45,810 nt of DNA from the NCBI GenBank assembly GCA_910575565.1, contig CAJTFL010000029.1, forward strand, positions 1 to 45,810, in the 5' to 3' direction. The position numbers were made by a program, and so were the translations under genes. This DNA is from Lachnospiraceae bacterium. GTDB taxonomy: Bacteria; Bacillota; Clostridia; Lachnospirales; Lachnospiraceae. Below are positions 1-7,825 of the stretch, piece after piece (position 1 is the first letter of the stretch; the number at the start of each line of letters is the position of its first letter). The notes under the pieces were generated by a model. That model was not told the origin of the DNA. It searched no databases and saw only the letters and a list, made by a program, of their open reading frames with translations.

Positions 1-287
1 GTGGAAGCGCAAGCCTGATTTTTTGTAATACCAATATTTCACTGACGGCAGCCATTTTTATGACTGCTTTATCATGATGCTTCCATGATTGTTGAAAACA
101 TTTGTTGTCAAGGTTCAGTTCTTGGCTACGAGTTTTATTTTCGTAGCAAGGTACGCCCTGGCAGAAAACCTCCGCCTGTTTTGGATAAAATCATCTCTGG
201 ACTTGTCAGCCCAAAAAGCACATAAGCACTCTCCGTCTGCTATGAACGGTTCTTGTAAAGATTATGTGCTTTAGCGGAATGACAAGT
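1..287. other. Left edge, no gene seen
   Basis: I see no convincing gene here. A 61-codon open frame at 89-274 has no ribosome site and no recognisable domain. The one structured element is a perfect 11-bp inverted repeat, AAAGCACATAA at 215-225 and its complement at 262-272, with a 36-nt loop. It lies just downstream of the stop of the leftward HTH gene, so it may end that transcript, although neither side has a good T-run. Confidence 0.4.
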
Positions 288-617
288 TTATATCTCCAGT
301 TTATCTGGGCCGTACTTATTCAAAATCTGTAATAGAGTCATCTTTTGTGGTCCTTCTGCTTGTCTGTATATCTCGCACAAAGTATCTAGCTCATCAGAAG
401 AAAGGGTATTTATGTATGGCTTGTAATCATCCCCCATGAAAATTCCTCCAGCCCCACCCTGCTGTGTGTAAATAGGATACCCCGGAGATAAAGCCTGAAT
501 ATCATTTCGTATCGTGCGGGTGGTAACTCCAAATTCTTCTGCCAGTTCTTTTGCTGTTGTACGCCGCCGGACAATCAGAATGTTAATGATTTCCATTCTG
601 CGGTCAGTGGTATTCAT
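288..617 (-). CDS. HTH (DeoR/YafY-like) transcriptional regulator
   Basis: A 109-residue protein whose first 55 residues form a winged helix-turn-helix of the DeoR/HTH_11 type. The pattern is RRMEIINILIVRRRTTAKELAEEF followed by VTTRTIRNDIQAL. The rest is short and lacks a WYL or sugar-phosphate sensor domain, so this is a small DNA-binding protein and not a full DeoR regulator. The ATG at 617 follows AAAGGAGGTG at ideal spacing. A perfect 9-5-9 dyad at 661-683 lies about 45 bp upstream, over the likely -35 region, and suggests autoregulation. It diverges from the oriT-mobC-relaxase block, so it may control mobilisation. The family call is firm; the target is inference. Confidence 0.8.
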   Translation of the reverse strand: MNTTDRRMEIINILIVRRRTTAKELAEEFGVTTRTIRNDIQALSPGYPIYTQQGGAGGIFMGDDYKPYINTLSSDELDTLCEIYRQAEGPQKMTLLQILNKYGPDKLEI

Positions 618-660
618 GCTTCACCTCCTTTAATAAGTTCCAATCATAGTCTACAAAACA

Positions 661-683
661 TATAGGAAAATACCTTTCCTATA
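661..683. promoter_or_regulatory. Perfect 9-bp dyad, candidate operator
   Basis: TATAGGAAA at 661-669 and TTTCCTATA at 675-683 are exact inverse complements separated by 5 nt. The dyad is in the promoter region of the HTH gene: a TATGAT -10-like hexamer lies between it and the start codon, and no good -35 is present, so the dyad takes its place. An operator for the adjacent winged-helix protein is the simplest reading. Confidence 0.5.
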
Positions 684-780
684 CACAAAATTATTTCAAG
701 AAAATTTCCCAGCCGCTTCCAGTTCTTTTCCCATGCTGAAAATCACGCTTTCTTTTTCTGCTTTTCGTTTGTATCTCTAA

Positions 781-809
781 TTGACTTTTCCCCTGCCGCT
801 TGGTAAAAT
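781..809 (+). promoter_or_regulatory. Sigma-A type promoter toward oriT and mobC
   Basis: TTGACT at 781-786, a 17-nt spacer, and TAAAAT at 804-809. Each hexamer differs from consensus at one position and the spacing is optimal. Transcription would start near 816 and meet the strong hairpin terminator at 849-908 before reaching mobC. Confidence 0.6.
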
Positions 810-815
810 CTTTAA

Positions 816-908
816 TGGATAAAATCATAAATTCATAAACGTACACTCAAACTGCTATGAGCCGGAACAGGGTAGCTATGCCCTGCTCTGGTTGTAGCAG
901 TTTTTTAT
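816..908 (+). ncRNA. Candidate small RNA or attenuated leader
   Basis: This is the interval between the promoter at 781-809 and the T-run ending the hairpin at 849-908. The resulting RNA would be about 90 nt. It has no coding capacity beyond a few codons. It is either a stand-alone small RNA encoded beside oriT or the attenuated leader of the mobC-relaxase transcript; sequence alone does not decide between them. Confidence 0.4.
849..908 (+). terminator. Intrinsic terminator upstream of oriT
   Basis: The outer stem pairs AAACTGCTA (849-857) with TAGCAGTTT (895-903). An inner stem is built on AGGG (869-872) and CCCT (881-884), and a T-rich tail follows. No protein gene lies upstream on this strand, so it must act on the transcript from the promoter at 781. 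Confidence 0.7.
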
Positions 909-939
909 TTATCAAAACTATCCTCTGAAAGCCAGATAC

Positions 940-1250
940 CGAAAGGCTTTACAAAAGACCGGGCGGTAACGCCCATATGTGTTGTAAGATGCTCGCCTAA
1001 GCTCGCACAACACGCAAATTCCCTACGGGTAATTTGCCACGAATAGCAAGCACTGCCTATGGACGTCCATAGGCTTCGATTTGCCCAAGTTTCTCCAAGT
1101 GGAAACTTGAGAAAATCGGCTTGCAGAGGGCACATCCCCCTGACCCCCTTTGCGCTACAAAATCCGGAAATTACCTCTGCGGAATTTCTGAATTTTTACG
1201 CTTGAAAAACCTCCCTGCCGGATACGGCATATTACAAAAAACAAATCAGT
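940..1250 (+). other. oriT: Probable oriT region
   Basis: The 340 bp before mobC carry no plausible gene but hold several inverted repeats: a perfect 20-bp palindrome at 1055-1074 (GCCTATGGAC and its complement), GCAAATT at 1014-1020 pairing with AATTTGC at 1031-1037, and CAAGTTTC at 1086-1093 pairing with GAAACTTG at 1102-1109. After them comes a C-rich segment (1128-1150) ending before TTTGCG. Elements of this type usually carry their origin of transfer directly upstream of mobC, and this structure fits. I cannot place the nick site with confidence. Confidence 0.55.
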
Positions 1251-1275
1251 TTTAATGAAAGGAGCTTACCAAACA

Positions 1276-1617
1276 ATGGAGAACAGAGTGCGCCAAAACC
1301 GCTTAACCTTACGTCTGAGCGATGATGAACTTTACATACTGGAACAGAAATTCAAAGCCTCCAATATGAAAGACAAATCCTCTTTCCTACGGCACCTAAT
1401 CATTTACGGCTATGTTTATGACATTGACTATTCCGAGCTTCGGGAGTACAATGCTGCACTTGCTAAAATCGGGAACAATTTAAACCAGATTGCAAAGCGC
1501 ATGAATGCCACAGGTAACGTATATAAAGCCGATGTAAAAGAAGTAAAGGAGCTGATGCAAAAGGTATGGCATACACAAAAATCCATGCTATCACGGCAAC
1601 CGTCAATAAAGCAGTAG
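1276..1617 (+). CDS. mobC: MobC-like mobilisation accessory protein
   Basis: A 113-residue protein with the MobC/ribbon-helix-helix layout: a basic N-terminus (MENRVRQNRLTLRLSDDE) for the RHH strand, then helices with SSFLRHLIIYG, and the family-typical segment AALAKIGNNLNQIAKRMN near residues 62-79. Its role is to bind oriT and help the relaxase nick. I chose ATG 1276 because AAAGGAG lies 11 nt before it; the upstream ATG at 1255 overlaps that ribosome site. Its last 52 nt overlap the relaxase start, so the two are translationally coupled. Confidence 0.85.
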   Translation: MENRVRQNRLTLRLSDDELYILEQKFKASNMKDKSSFLRHLIIYGYVYDIDYSELREYNAALAKIGNNLNQIAKRMNATGNVYKADVKEVKELMQKVWHTQKSMLSRQPSIKQ

Positions 1618-2966
1618 ACTACATCTGCAACCCTGCCAAAACTGATGAGGGCATACTGATTTCTTCTTATGGTTGCAGCCCTGAAACCGCCGCCTATGAT
1701 TTCAAATTTGCGCTGTCAAAAACCAGCCAGTCCAATCCAAACAAAGCCTATCATCTGATACAGTCTTTTCTCCCTGGTGAAGTTTCTTATAAGGAAGCCC
1801 ACCAGATAGGCGTGGAGCTTGCCGACAAACTTTTAGAGGGCAAATATTCCTATGTTGTCACTACGCACATTGACAAAGGGCACGTCCATAACCACATCAT
1901 TTTCTGCGCTGCTGATAACATAAACCATGAGAAATATCACGACTGTAAAAAGACCTATTACAACATCCGCAATCTGAGCGATACCCTCTGCAGGGAACAT
2001 GAATTATCTGTTATCACTCCGGGGGAAAAGCGGGGAAAAACTTACAAGGAATGGCAGGCTGGCAAAAATGGTTCGGCATGGAAAGAACAGTTAAAAGCCG
2101 ACATTGATGAAGCAATAAAAAACGCTGAAACTTACGAGGACTGCATTGAACTGATCCGGGCAAAAGGCTACGAAATCAAAGGCGAGGACTTCGGGGAAAA
2201 AGCTCATAAATTTATCTCATTCCGTCCTCTGGACAGGGAGCGTTTTATCCGTGGCAGCGCAAAGTCTTTAGGTATGGAGTACACCAAAGAACGGATCAAG
2301 GAGCGCATTGAGGAAAAAGCACTTGTAAAGGATAAAAAGCGTGTTCCATTCCCTGTCAGAAAAAAGCCCATTGTCAAAGATTATTCAAGGAAAAATCTCA
2401 TTGACACCACCGAGGATAAATTCACACAAAGCCCCGGTTTGAAACATTGGGCAGACATCCAAAACCTTAAAATTGCCGCCGCAAGCTACAGTCAGGCAGG
2501 CTCTATAACAGAGCTTGAAAAGCAGGTTGCCGCCAAGTCCACACTGGCAAAAACAGCCCGTGAGAGCCTTGTGGAAACCGAGCGCCAGCTAAAGGATTTC
2601 GGGCAGGTTTTGAAGTATGCAGAGCAGTATAAAGCCAACCATATCTATCATGTGCGCTACCAGAAGTCCAAGGACAAAGACGCTTACCTACGCCGCCATG
2701 AAACAGAGCTTATTCTTCACGACGGTGCTGAAAATATGCTGAAGCGTTTTGGCATCAATCCGAAGAATATTGACGTTGAAAAACTCCGCAGCGATTACAA
2801 TGCACTTTACTCCAAAAAGCAGGCTCTACAGAAAACTTATAAAGCTGCTGAGAAAGAAACTGCCGATCTTAACCGGAAACTGGATACTCTCAACCAATAT
2901 CTTGCCCGCACTCCAGGACATCAGGTTGTTGACAAAAAAATTGATAAAGATACGCAATCTCTCTAA
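1566..2966 (+). CDS. Relaxase (MobP/VirD2 type), oriT nicking
   Basis: A 466-residue conjugative relaxase. The N-terminal 200 residues contain the metal-binding three-histidine motif HIDKGHVHNH (His101, His106, His108, His110) and, near the start, AVDYICNPAKT, whose Tyr19 is the likely nucleophile. Tyr3 is an alternative. The C-terminal half is charged and helical, with a long coiled-coil-like stretch between about residues 290 and 450. It would cleave one strand at oriT just upstream and pilot it to the recipient. It overlaps mobC by 52 nt. In relatives of Tn1549 this gene usually sits beside the CD1107/CD1108 genes; here it is some 38 kb away from them and in the opposite orientation. Confidence 0.9.
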   Translation: MAYTKIHAITATVNKAVDYICNPAKTDEGILISSYGCSPETAAYDFKFALSKTSQSNPNKAYHLIQSFLPGEVSYKEAHQIGVELADKLLEGKYSYVVTTHIDKGHVHNHIIFCAADNINHEKYHDCKKTYYNIRNLSDTLCREHELSVITPGEKRGKTYKEWQAGKNGSAWKEQLKADIDEAIKNAETYEDCIELIRAKGYEIKGEDFGEKAHKFISFRPLDRERFIRGSAKSLGMEYTKERIKERIEEKALVKDKKRVPFPVRKKPIVKDYSRKNLIDTTEDKFTQSPGLKHWADIQNLKIAAASYSQAGSITELEKQVAAKSTLAKTARESLVETERQLKDFGQVLKYAEQYKANHIYHVRYQKSKDKDAYLRRHETELILHDGAENMLKRFGINPKNIDVEKLRSDYNALYSKKQALQKTYKAAEKETADLNRKLDTLNQYLARTPGHQVVDKKIDKDTQSL

Positions 2967-2978
2967 ATTCGACATTAA

Positions 2979-3030
2979 AAAAGGTGCATCGCTTAGAAGC
3001 TCTCACTTCATCACGATACACCTTTTACTA
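2979..3030 (+). terminator. Possible terminator after relaxase gene
   Basis: AAAAGGTG (2979-2986) pairs with CACCTTTT (3019-3026), extended after one mismatch by ATCG/CGAT. The loop is long (22 nt) and the T-run is only four bases, so this is a weaker candidate than the others in the window. It starts 12 nt after the relaxase stop codon. Confidence 0.4.
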
Positions 3031-3399
3031 TACGGCAATCCTTCAACGTTTTTATTTGTACGCTTTCGTACATTCCCATACTTTTTTATCATAATACTCT
3101 CCATTTGCATCTTAAAACTATTGACGGGTTCCCATGTCAATCAACAGTCTTTACTCTCTTAATACTTCTCATATATTGAAAGGCATACTGCAATCGCACA
3201 TTTTAATGAAACGCAGTACACCCCTCAAAATATACTTTCCTATTACTGTCTTATTCTCTTTTCCATTTTTCGGAACTTCTACAGCCAATTTCTGGCTTGT
3301 TCTAAATTAACTGCCTGTCCGATTTAGAACAGCCGCCCATCCAACGATTTTCTGAATGGCATTTACATTGGCAACTGTTGAACTTTGATAAAATATTGC
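3031..3399. other. Junction between mobilisation module and array
   Basis: No gene is supported in these 370 bp, where the rightward relaxase gene and the leftward array converge. It contains a perfect 9-bp inverted repeat, GTTCTAAAT (3299-3307) and ATTTAGAAC (3322-3330), with a 14-nt loop, and a smaller ATTGAC/GTCAAT pair near 3119-3140. Either could end convergent transcription. The stretch is AT-rich and could also be a remnant left by insertion of the array. Confidence 0.4.
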
Positions 3400-3876
3400 T
3401 TAAAAGCCAAGTCCTTGTTTGATTTTCTCCATTATTTCATTATCAAACTGATAGCTCATTTCCCTCAGCCCTATCGTAGCTCCTTTTTTGGGGTATATCC
3501 ATAAAACACCCATATCCCTTGCAGCTTGTTTCAAAGTGTATTTTTTATTTGATGTGGCAGCTACAAACAGAACATCTTTAATTTCTGAATAGGGCAGACG
3601 CTTTTTTTCCAGTACCAGTCCTTTTTCATAAAAACATGCTGCACCGCCTCCACGTTTCTTTGGAACCTCTACAATCAACTTTCCAAATTCTGCATCCGGC
3701 GCACCGCTTGAAAGACTTCCACTCCATTCCAGAATACATTCTCCACCATGTTTGCTCCGGTGTTCCTCCGCCTTTTTTGCCCGGTTTTCACGTTCGGCAT
3801 AAAATGATTTCAAATACCAAACGATCAGCGCTATCCCACCTACAATAATTAGTATAAAAATTATTCCACTTATCAT
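3400..3876 (-). CDS. Membrane-anchored protein of the immunity array
   Basis: A 158-residue protein I cannot assign to a family. Residues 4-24 form one membrane segment, followed by a charged stretch (about 27-44) and a compact beta-rich domain of about 100 residues with WSGSLSSGAP and KKRGGGAACFYEKGL. The layout is a small anchored domain facing the cytoplasm, given the Lys/Arg-rich segment after the helix. ATG 3876 follows AAGGAG by 8 nt. It is the last gene of the leftward array; membrane-tethered immunity proteins are common against toxins that act at the membrane, but that role is inference. Confidence 0.7.
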   Translation of the reverse strand: MISGIIFILIIVGGIALIVWYLKSFYAERENRAKKAEEHRSKHGGECILEWSGSLSSGAPDAEFGKLIVEVPKKRGGGAACFYEKGLVLEKKRLPYSEIKDVLFVAATSNKKYTLKQAARDMGVLWIYPKKGATIGLREMSYQFDNEIMEKIKQGLGF

Positions 3877-3935
3877 AATACAATCTCCTTTTATCTGTTT
3901 GTTCTATCTTAAAACAATCCTTATTAAGATAAGAG

Positions 3936-4619
3936 TTAATAAGAATAATCCTGCTCCAGTTCCTCCTGTGTAGGGAATCTTGCTTCATTCTCATCAAGAA
4001 AGTCACCAGTGCAAGCAAAACGAAGAAAATCATTAAAGTCCTTACAGATATAAAGCTCTCGTGTCTCCATATATTTCCTTACTTCTGATTTGCTGGCCCA
4101 ATCTACCCCGGCGCCCATCATGTCATATACGCCCTCTTCATGTATTGTGACGATGCCGCCGCTTACTAAATCCAGATACACCAAATACCCATATACATTT
4201 CCGATCCTGATAAACCCTGCCTCCAAAAAGCAGGGGCAGTAATCCTGCGTTTTCTGTTCCTGCTGGAGATTCTTCAAAAAATCTGCCCCACTGTGTCCTT
4301 GCATATTGTGCCACTCAAACTCAACCGTTGGGCCAATGTCAAATTCAGGCCGGGGGATATAGCCATTTTTCTCACGGGAAAAGGTTTCACTCCATGAACA
4401 CGCAAAGGAATCGCCGCAAAAGGAAACAAGTACAGTAATATCCTTCGGCATTTCATAACTTAACAAAAATTCACGGTATGGCACTGGCAGCTTATATCCA
4501 AGCCCTTTCTCAATATCTGATAAATCTTTCTCTGTAAAACCGGATTCTTTTAATGGCTCTTTCCATAACTGCGGTTCACGTTCTCTCAATATCTCTAAAT
4601 ACTTTTTTGCTGTTGTCAT
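3936..4619 (-). CDS. SMI1/KNR4 (SUKH-type) immunity protein
   Basis: A 227-residue protein with the SUKH signature at the N-terminus: a short helix, then the acidic ESGFTEKDLSDIEKGLGYKLPVPYREFLLSYEMP (residues 19-52), which is the typical helix plus LPxxYxxFL motif. SUKH proteins bind and neutralise nuclease and other toxins of polymorphic toxin systems. The start ATG 4619 has AGGAGG 5 nt upstream; a longer TTG-start reading from 4637 would overlap that site. This is the first of three SUKH genes in the array; the other two (7826-9636) are more closely related to each other than to this one. Confidence 0.85.
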   Translation of the reverse strand: MTTAKKYLEILREREPQLWKEPLKESGFTEKDLSDIEKGLGYKLPVPYREFLLSYEMPKDITVLVSFCGDSFACSWSETFSREKNGYIPRPEFDIGPTVEFEWHNMQGHSGADFLKNLQQEQKTQDYCPCFLEAGFIRIGNVYGYLVYLDLVSGGIVTIHEEGVYDMMGAGVDWASKSEVRKYMETRELYICKDFNDFLRFACTGDFLDENEARFPTQEELEQDYSY

Positions 4620-4644
4620 AAAAGCCTCCTTTGACAAATCATGG

Positions 4645-5301
4645 TTACCAACTGTCCCAATAACTTGGCTTTATTGGATCAAACTCATCTTCACTAAAGC
4701 GGTACAGGTCATACAACCGATTCTTGTCAGGTCTTTCACTGGATTTTATCATACATACAAATACTACCTGACTGGCTGCAACATACTTCTTCTTGTTATT
4801 TAACTTCAGTATCACAGGTTTATTGGCAAAGAGTTCACGCTTTGGCCTTGTAAAATGCCCCCAATACATATTGGGATAATTTTTAATGATCGTTTCTCCA
4901 TAATATATGGAAATATCCAACGCAAGAGATAGTGTTTCATCTGTATATTTCATGGTTATTTTTCGTATATTCTCCTCCATCCACTTCGGATATTTGGAAA
5001 CACTATACTCGATTTCTTTCTTGGTCTTGGGAACCTGTTTGATCTTTGTTTCATACCAATCCCATAACGGAATCAACGATTCCGGAGAATAGTCAAAGGG
5101 CTGGCTTTCTGGACGTTCCTCCTTCATATATTCCCAGAGCATAGTGATCCGGTTAGGGATTTCATTCTTAAACCACAAAAAATATTCCTTAGCTCGTTTG
5201 GGTGTCAGCTCAAAAAAAGCATAATTATCAAAAAACTGCTGCGCTGCAATTTTATTATGGTTAGCAAAATCGAAAGGCGCAATCATCAGGGAATATCCCA
5301 T
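4645..5301 (-). CDS. Array protein, unassigned, probably immunity-related
   Basis: A 218-residue soluble protein without signal peptide or membrane segment. It is rich in Trp and Tyr. The middle has LALDISIYYGETIIKNYPNMYWG (about residues 128-150), a pattern of the form sxxYxGExIxxxxPxxxW seen in several uncharacterised bacterial families, followed by a short beta-rich tail that ends in Trp-Asp-Ser-Trp. I do not recognise a named family. It ends 26 bp before the SUKH gene start and is clearly part of the same operon. Role as an immunity or toxin-binding protein is inferred from context only. Confidence 0.7.
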   Translation of the reverse strand: MGYSLMIAPFDFANHNKIAAQQFFDNYAFFELTPKRAKEYFLWFKNEIPNRITMLWEYMKEERPESQPFDYSPESLIPLWDWYETKIKQVPKTKKEIEYSVSKYPKWMEENIRKITMKYTDETLSLALDISIYYGETIIKNYPNMYWGHFTRPKRELFANKPVILKLNNKKKYVAASQVVFVCMIKSSERPDKNRLYDLYRFSEDEFDPIKPSYWDSW

Positions 5302-5330
5302 AAACCGTCACACTCCTTTTCCAAATGTTC

Positions 5331-6566
5331 TTATTTTCTCCGCCATACCCCAAACAGGCTTTTCTTGTAATGTTTCAGAGCCTCGATTGCTGGCCCGTAA
5401 TTTCCTGCCGCTTTCAGATACTCAACACCTTTTTCTATATCCTCCCGTACACCGATTCCCTCAGCATACATCATCCCCAGACCATAACTTTTATAGCAGG
5501 ATTTTTCACTTCTCTCCAATAACGCCTTCCCTCTCGCCGGATCTTGTCTGCAGCCATGCCCCAGCAGATAACAGATTCCCAGCAGATCATATTTGATACC
5601 TTCCGACTCCTTATCTCTCTCCAGCCATTGAACCGCCTGCGCATAGTCCACAGCCGTACCCCAGCCGTTGAAATACAAACGTCCCAACTGTCGGCAGGCA
5701 TAGCTGTCGTTACCATAGCTGGCAGTCTTTTTGTAGCACTCTAAGGCATAGGGCAGATTGCGCTCCACCGCCCTGCCGTTCCAATAAATATCCCCTATGA
5801 TATGCCAGCTCCAGAGATGTCCTGCCTCTGCCGCTTTCAGCGCCCAGGGAAGAGCTTCTTTATCGTTATCCTCTGTATAGGCCAGATAATGGGCATAGGC
5901 ATACATCCACTCCGGGTAGCCCCGTTCTGCGCCCTGGCGCATAATGGGAACTTCTTTTCCCGGCTCTGCCGGAATGTACTCTCCCCGTCCATACTGGTAA
6001 TATTGACCGTAATTCCGCCCCGCCAGTATCATGCCGCCGGAAAATGCTTTCTCAAACCAGGGGAGGCACTGTTTTATCTGCAGGCGTTTCCATTCGTTCC
6101 AGGCTCCCTTATTCGCAAAGTCACTTTCCTTGTGATCTTCGATCTCTATGATGTCCAGAAAATAATAGGTGTTCCCAATCATGTACTGGCAGAAAGCACA
6201 GCCATTTTCGGCTTTTTCATAGATGACATCCCATGCTTCTTTTATGCTCTCAAAAGGCATGATCTCCCGCAGCTCCGGTGTCAGCATATCCATACGCAGC
6301 GCTCCCAGAACCGCAGCAGCACTGCCTAATGAAATCGCCTGATGAAGCATGGCATAGGCTGCCGCTTCATTTTCTTCAAATGGGTGGTATTCCCAACTGT
6401 AACAGGAGCCGGAAAAGCAGCGGGAGAGGATATAGCAGGCATCCCCATCATCTTCCTTTGCCGCAAGCAATAATGCGTCCGCAGCCGCCTTTGCCTTATC
6501 GTTATCACAACAGTAATAAAGATCCTCAATAGCCTGATCCACCACATCGCTAAAATACTTACCCAT
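5331..6566 (-). CDS. Sel1-like repeat protein
   Basis: A 411-residue protein built mostly of Sel1-like (TPR-related) repeats. Clear units are AAEAGHLWSWHIIGDIYWNGRAVERNLPYALECYKK, then TASYGNDSYACRQLGRLYFNGWGTAVDYAQAVQWLER, and LLGICYLLGHGCRQDPARGKALLERSEK, from about residue 240 to the end. Each has the AxxLGxxYxxGxGVxxDxxKAxxWxxxA pattern in degenerate form. Such repeats form a superhelix that binds other proteins. Sel1 proteins recur in toxin-immunity loci as immunity factors, and the dense array fits that. The start overlaps the preceding gene's stop by 8 nt (ATGGGTAA), so it is translationally coupled. Confidence 0.85.
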   Translation of the reverse strand: MGKYFSDVVDQAIEDLYYCCDNDKAKAAADALLLAAKEDDGDACYILSRCFSGSCYSWEYHPFEENEAAAYAMLHQAISLGSAAAVLGALRMDMLTPELREIMPFESIKEAWDVIYEKAENGCAFCQYMIGNTYYFLDIIEIEDHKESDFANKGAWNEWKRLQIKQCLPWFEKAFSGGMILAGRNYGQYYQYGRGEYIPAEPGKEVPIMRQGAERGYPEWMYAYAHYLAYTEDNDKEALPWALKAAEAGHLWSWHIIGDIYWNGRAVERNLPYALECYKKTASYGNDSYACRQLGRLYFNGWGTAVDYAQAVQWLERDKESEGIKYDLLGICYLLGHGCRQDPARGKALLERSEKSCYKSYGLGMMYAEGIGVREDIEKGVEYLKAAGNYGPAIEALKHYKKSLFGVWRRK

Positions 6567-7776
6567 GTTTCTTTTTTCCCTTTCTATTTGCTTTTTCTAT
6601 CTGGGCAGTAACATCAGCCCAACCGCTCATTTCTTCAAAAACACCGGACTTCAAATAATTAACCAGCCAGAATTTCACCTGTGTTACAGTTCCTTCTTTC
6701 GCCAGAAACCTGGTATTCCCTTTTCCTGTGTTATTGGTACACCAAATCACCATCAAGTCATTTTGAACGCCGGGGAAGAAATCAAGTGCCTGCGTTCCCC
6801 ATTCCAGGAATACCTTTGTGTATGTTCCTTCATAGATGCCGTCAATGGCCAGTTCCACATCTCTGGCGGAGAAAAATGTGTGTTCATCATGCCAGCTCTC
6901 TCCAAAAATCACCAGAAGCTGACGCCAGTTCCGCATTTGGCCTTTCTGTTCTCTTTGAAGCTGCTGCCAGAAAGATTTTATGTTTTCCTCAGTCTGCCGG
7001 GTATCCGTTTCGCTCTTCCCTGCCGTGGCTTCTTCTGTATCTATCAAAGCATCTGGTTTGTCAAAACCAGTAACTGCCTCCGCTGTCTCATTTGTATCTT
7101 CCAGGCGGTTCTCGTCTCCGGTATCCTCAGCTTCGCCTGGGCAAGCGCTGCTTTCCTCCCATTCGGTGTCCTCTTCCTCGCTGCTCTCATCTTCATCGTC
7201 ATATCCATTCTCTATTTTTTTCCACCCCGAAAGATCAGCACTGCCAGTCAGGAGTTTTTCAAGCCAGTTCTTCGCCTCGTCAAACTCTGCGCTTTTATGG
7301 TACGATTCATATCCGCCTTTAGATTCTTCCAAAAATAGCGTCAACCGAAAGACCTCATGGAATATACAGAAAATCTGGCTTATATTCCCTATCTCCTGTA
7401 CGGGAAAAGGCGGCAGGATCTGGAGTTTGAAAACGCCCCCTTTATCACTTTCCATCAGGCTTTCCAACTGTTTTTGTAAAATCTCCACTGTAACATTGGA
7501 GGTTCTGTTTCCAGATGTATCTGTAAGGATAAACTGGCTGGCCGGCGGCTGCTCCGGTTTTTTATCTAGCCCCACCAGATCACGCACTCCATCCCATATT
7601 CCCAGCAAGCCAAAGCCCGCCATGCCAAGCCCGATCAAGAGCCGGACAATGCCGATTCCTTCTTTCATTTCAGTAAGTCCGATCACTATCAGACCAAACC
7701 CCAGAAACGCAGCATAGCCTCCCAATATAAGAGGTGTCAGCCGCAGCCGTTTTCCTGTTCTGTTCTTTTTTCTCAT
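6559..7776 (-). CDS. Membrane protein with two soluble domains joined by acidic linker
   Basis: A 405-residue protein of unknown family. Two hydrophobic segments near residues 13-32 and 42-62 (LTPLILGGYAAFLGFGLIVI and VRLLIGLGMAGFGLLGIW) are followed by a domain of about 110 residues, an acidic Asp/Glu/Ser-rich linker (about 190-270), and a second domain of about 130 residues with FGESWHDEHTFFSARDVELAI. I chose ATG 7776 (GAGGAAAC upstream) because a longer frame to 7893 would overlap the upstream gene. It looks like two immunity-type domains on one membrane anchor, but no named family is recognised. Confidence 0.65.
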   Translation of the reverse strand: MRKKNRTGKRLRLTPLILGGYAAFLGFGLIVIGLTEMKEGIGIVRLLIGLGMAGFGLLGIWDGVRDLVGLDKKPEQPPASQFILTDTSGNRTSNVTVEILQKQLESLMESDKGGVFKLQILPPFPVQEIGNISQIFCIFHEVFRLTLFLEESKGGYESYHKSAEFDEAKNWLEKLLTGSADLSGWKKIENGYDDEDESSEEEDTEWEESSACPGEAEDTGDENRLEDTNETAEAVTGFDKPDALIDTEEATAGKSETDTRQTEENIKSFWQQLQREQKGQMRNWRQLLVIFGESWHDEHTFFSARDVELAIDGIYEGTYTKVFLEWGTQALDFFPGVQNDLMVIWCTNNTGKGNTRFLAKEGTVTQVKFWLVNYLKSGVFEEMSGWADVTAQIEKANRKGKKKHG

Positions 7777-7825
7777 AATCTGTTTCCTCACCGGCTCTCT
7801 TATTTTCTGTCCGGCCGGCCTTTTT

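Noticed and set aside
89..274. A 61-codon open frame on the plus strand
   Set aside because: No ribosome site and random composition; it includes both arms of an inverted repeat that better explains the sequence.
905..1135. A 76-codon open frame on the minus strand
   Set aside because: It has no ribosome site and no domain, and covers the inverted repeats of the probable oriT.
6980..7717. A 245-codon open frame opposite the array gene at 6559-7776
   Set aside because: Ser/Pro-rich reverse shadow of the acidic linker and hydrophobic segments; no ribosome site.
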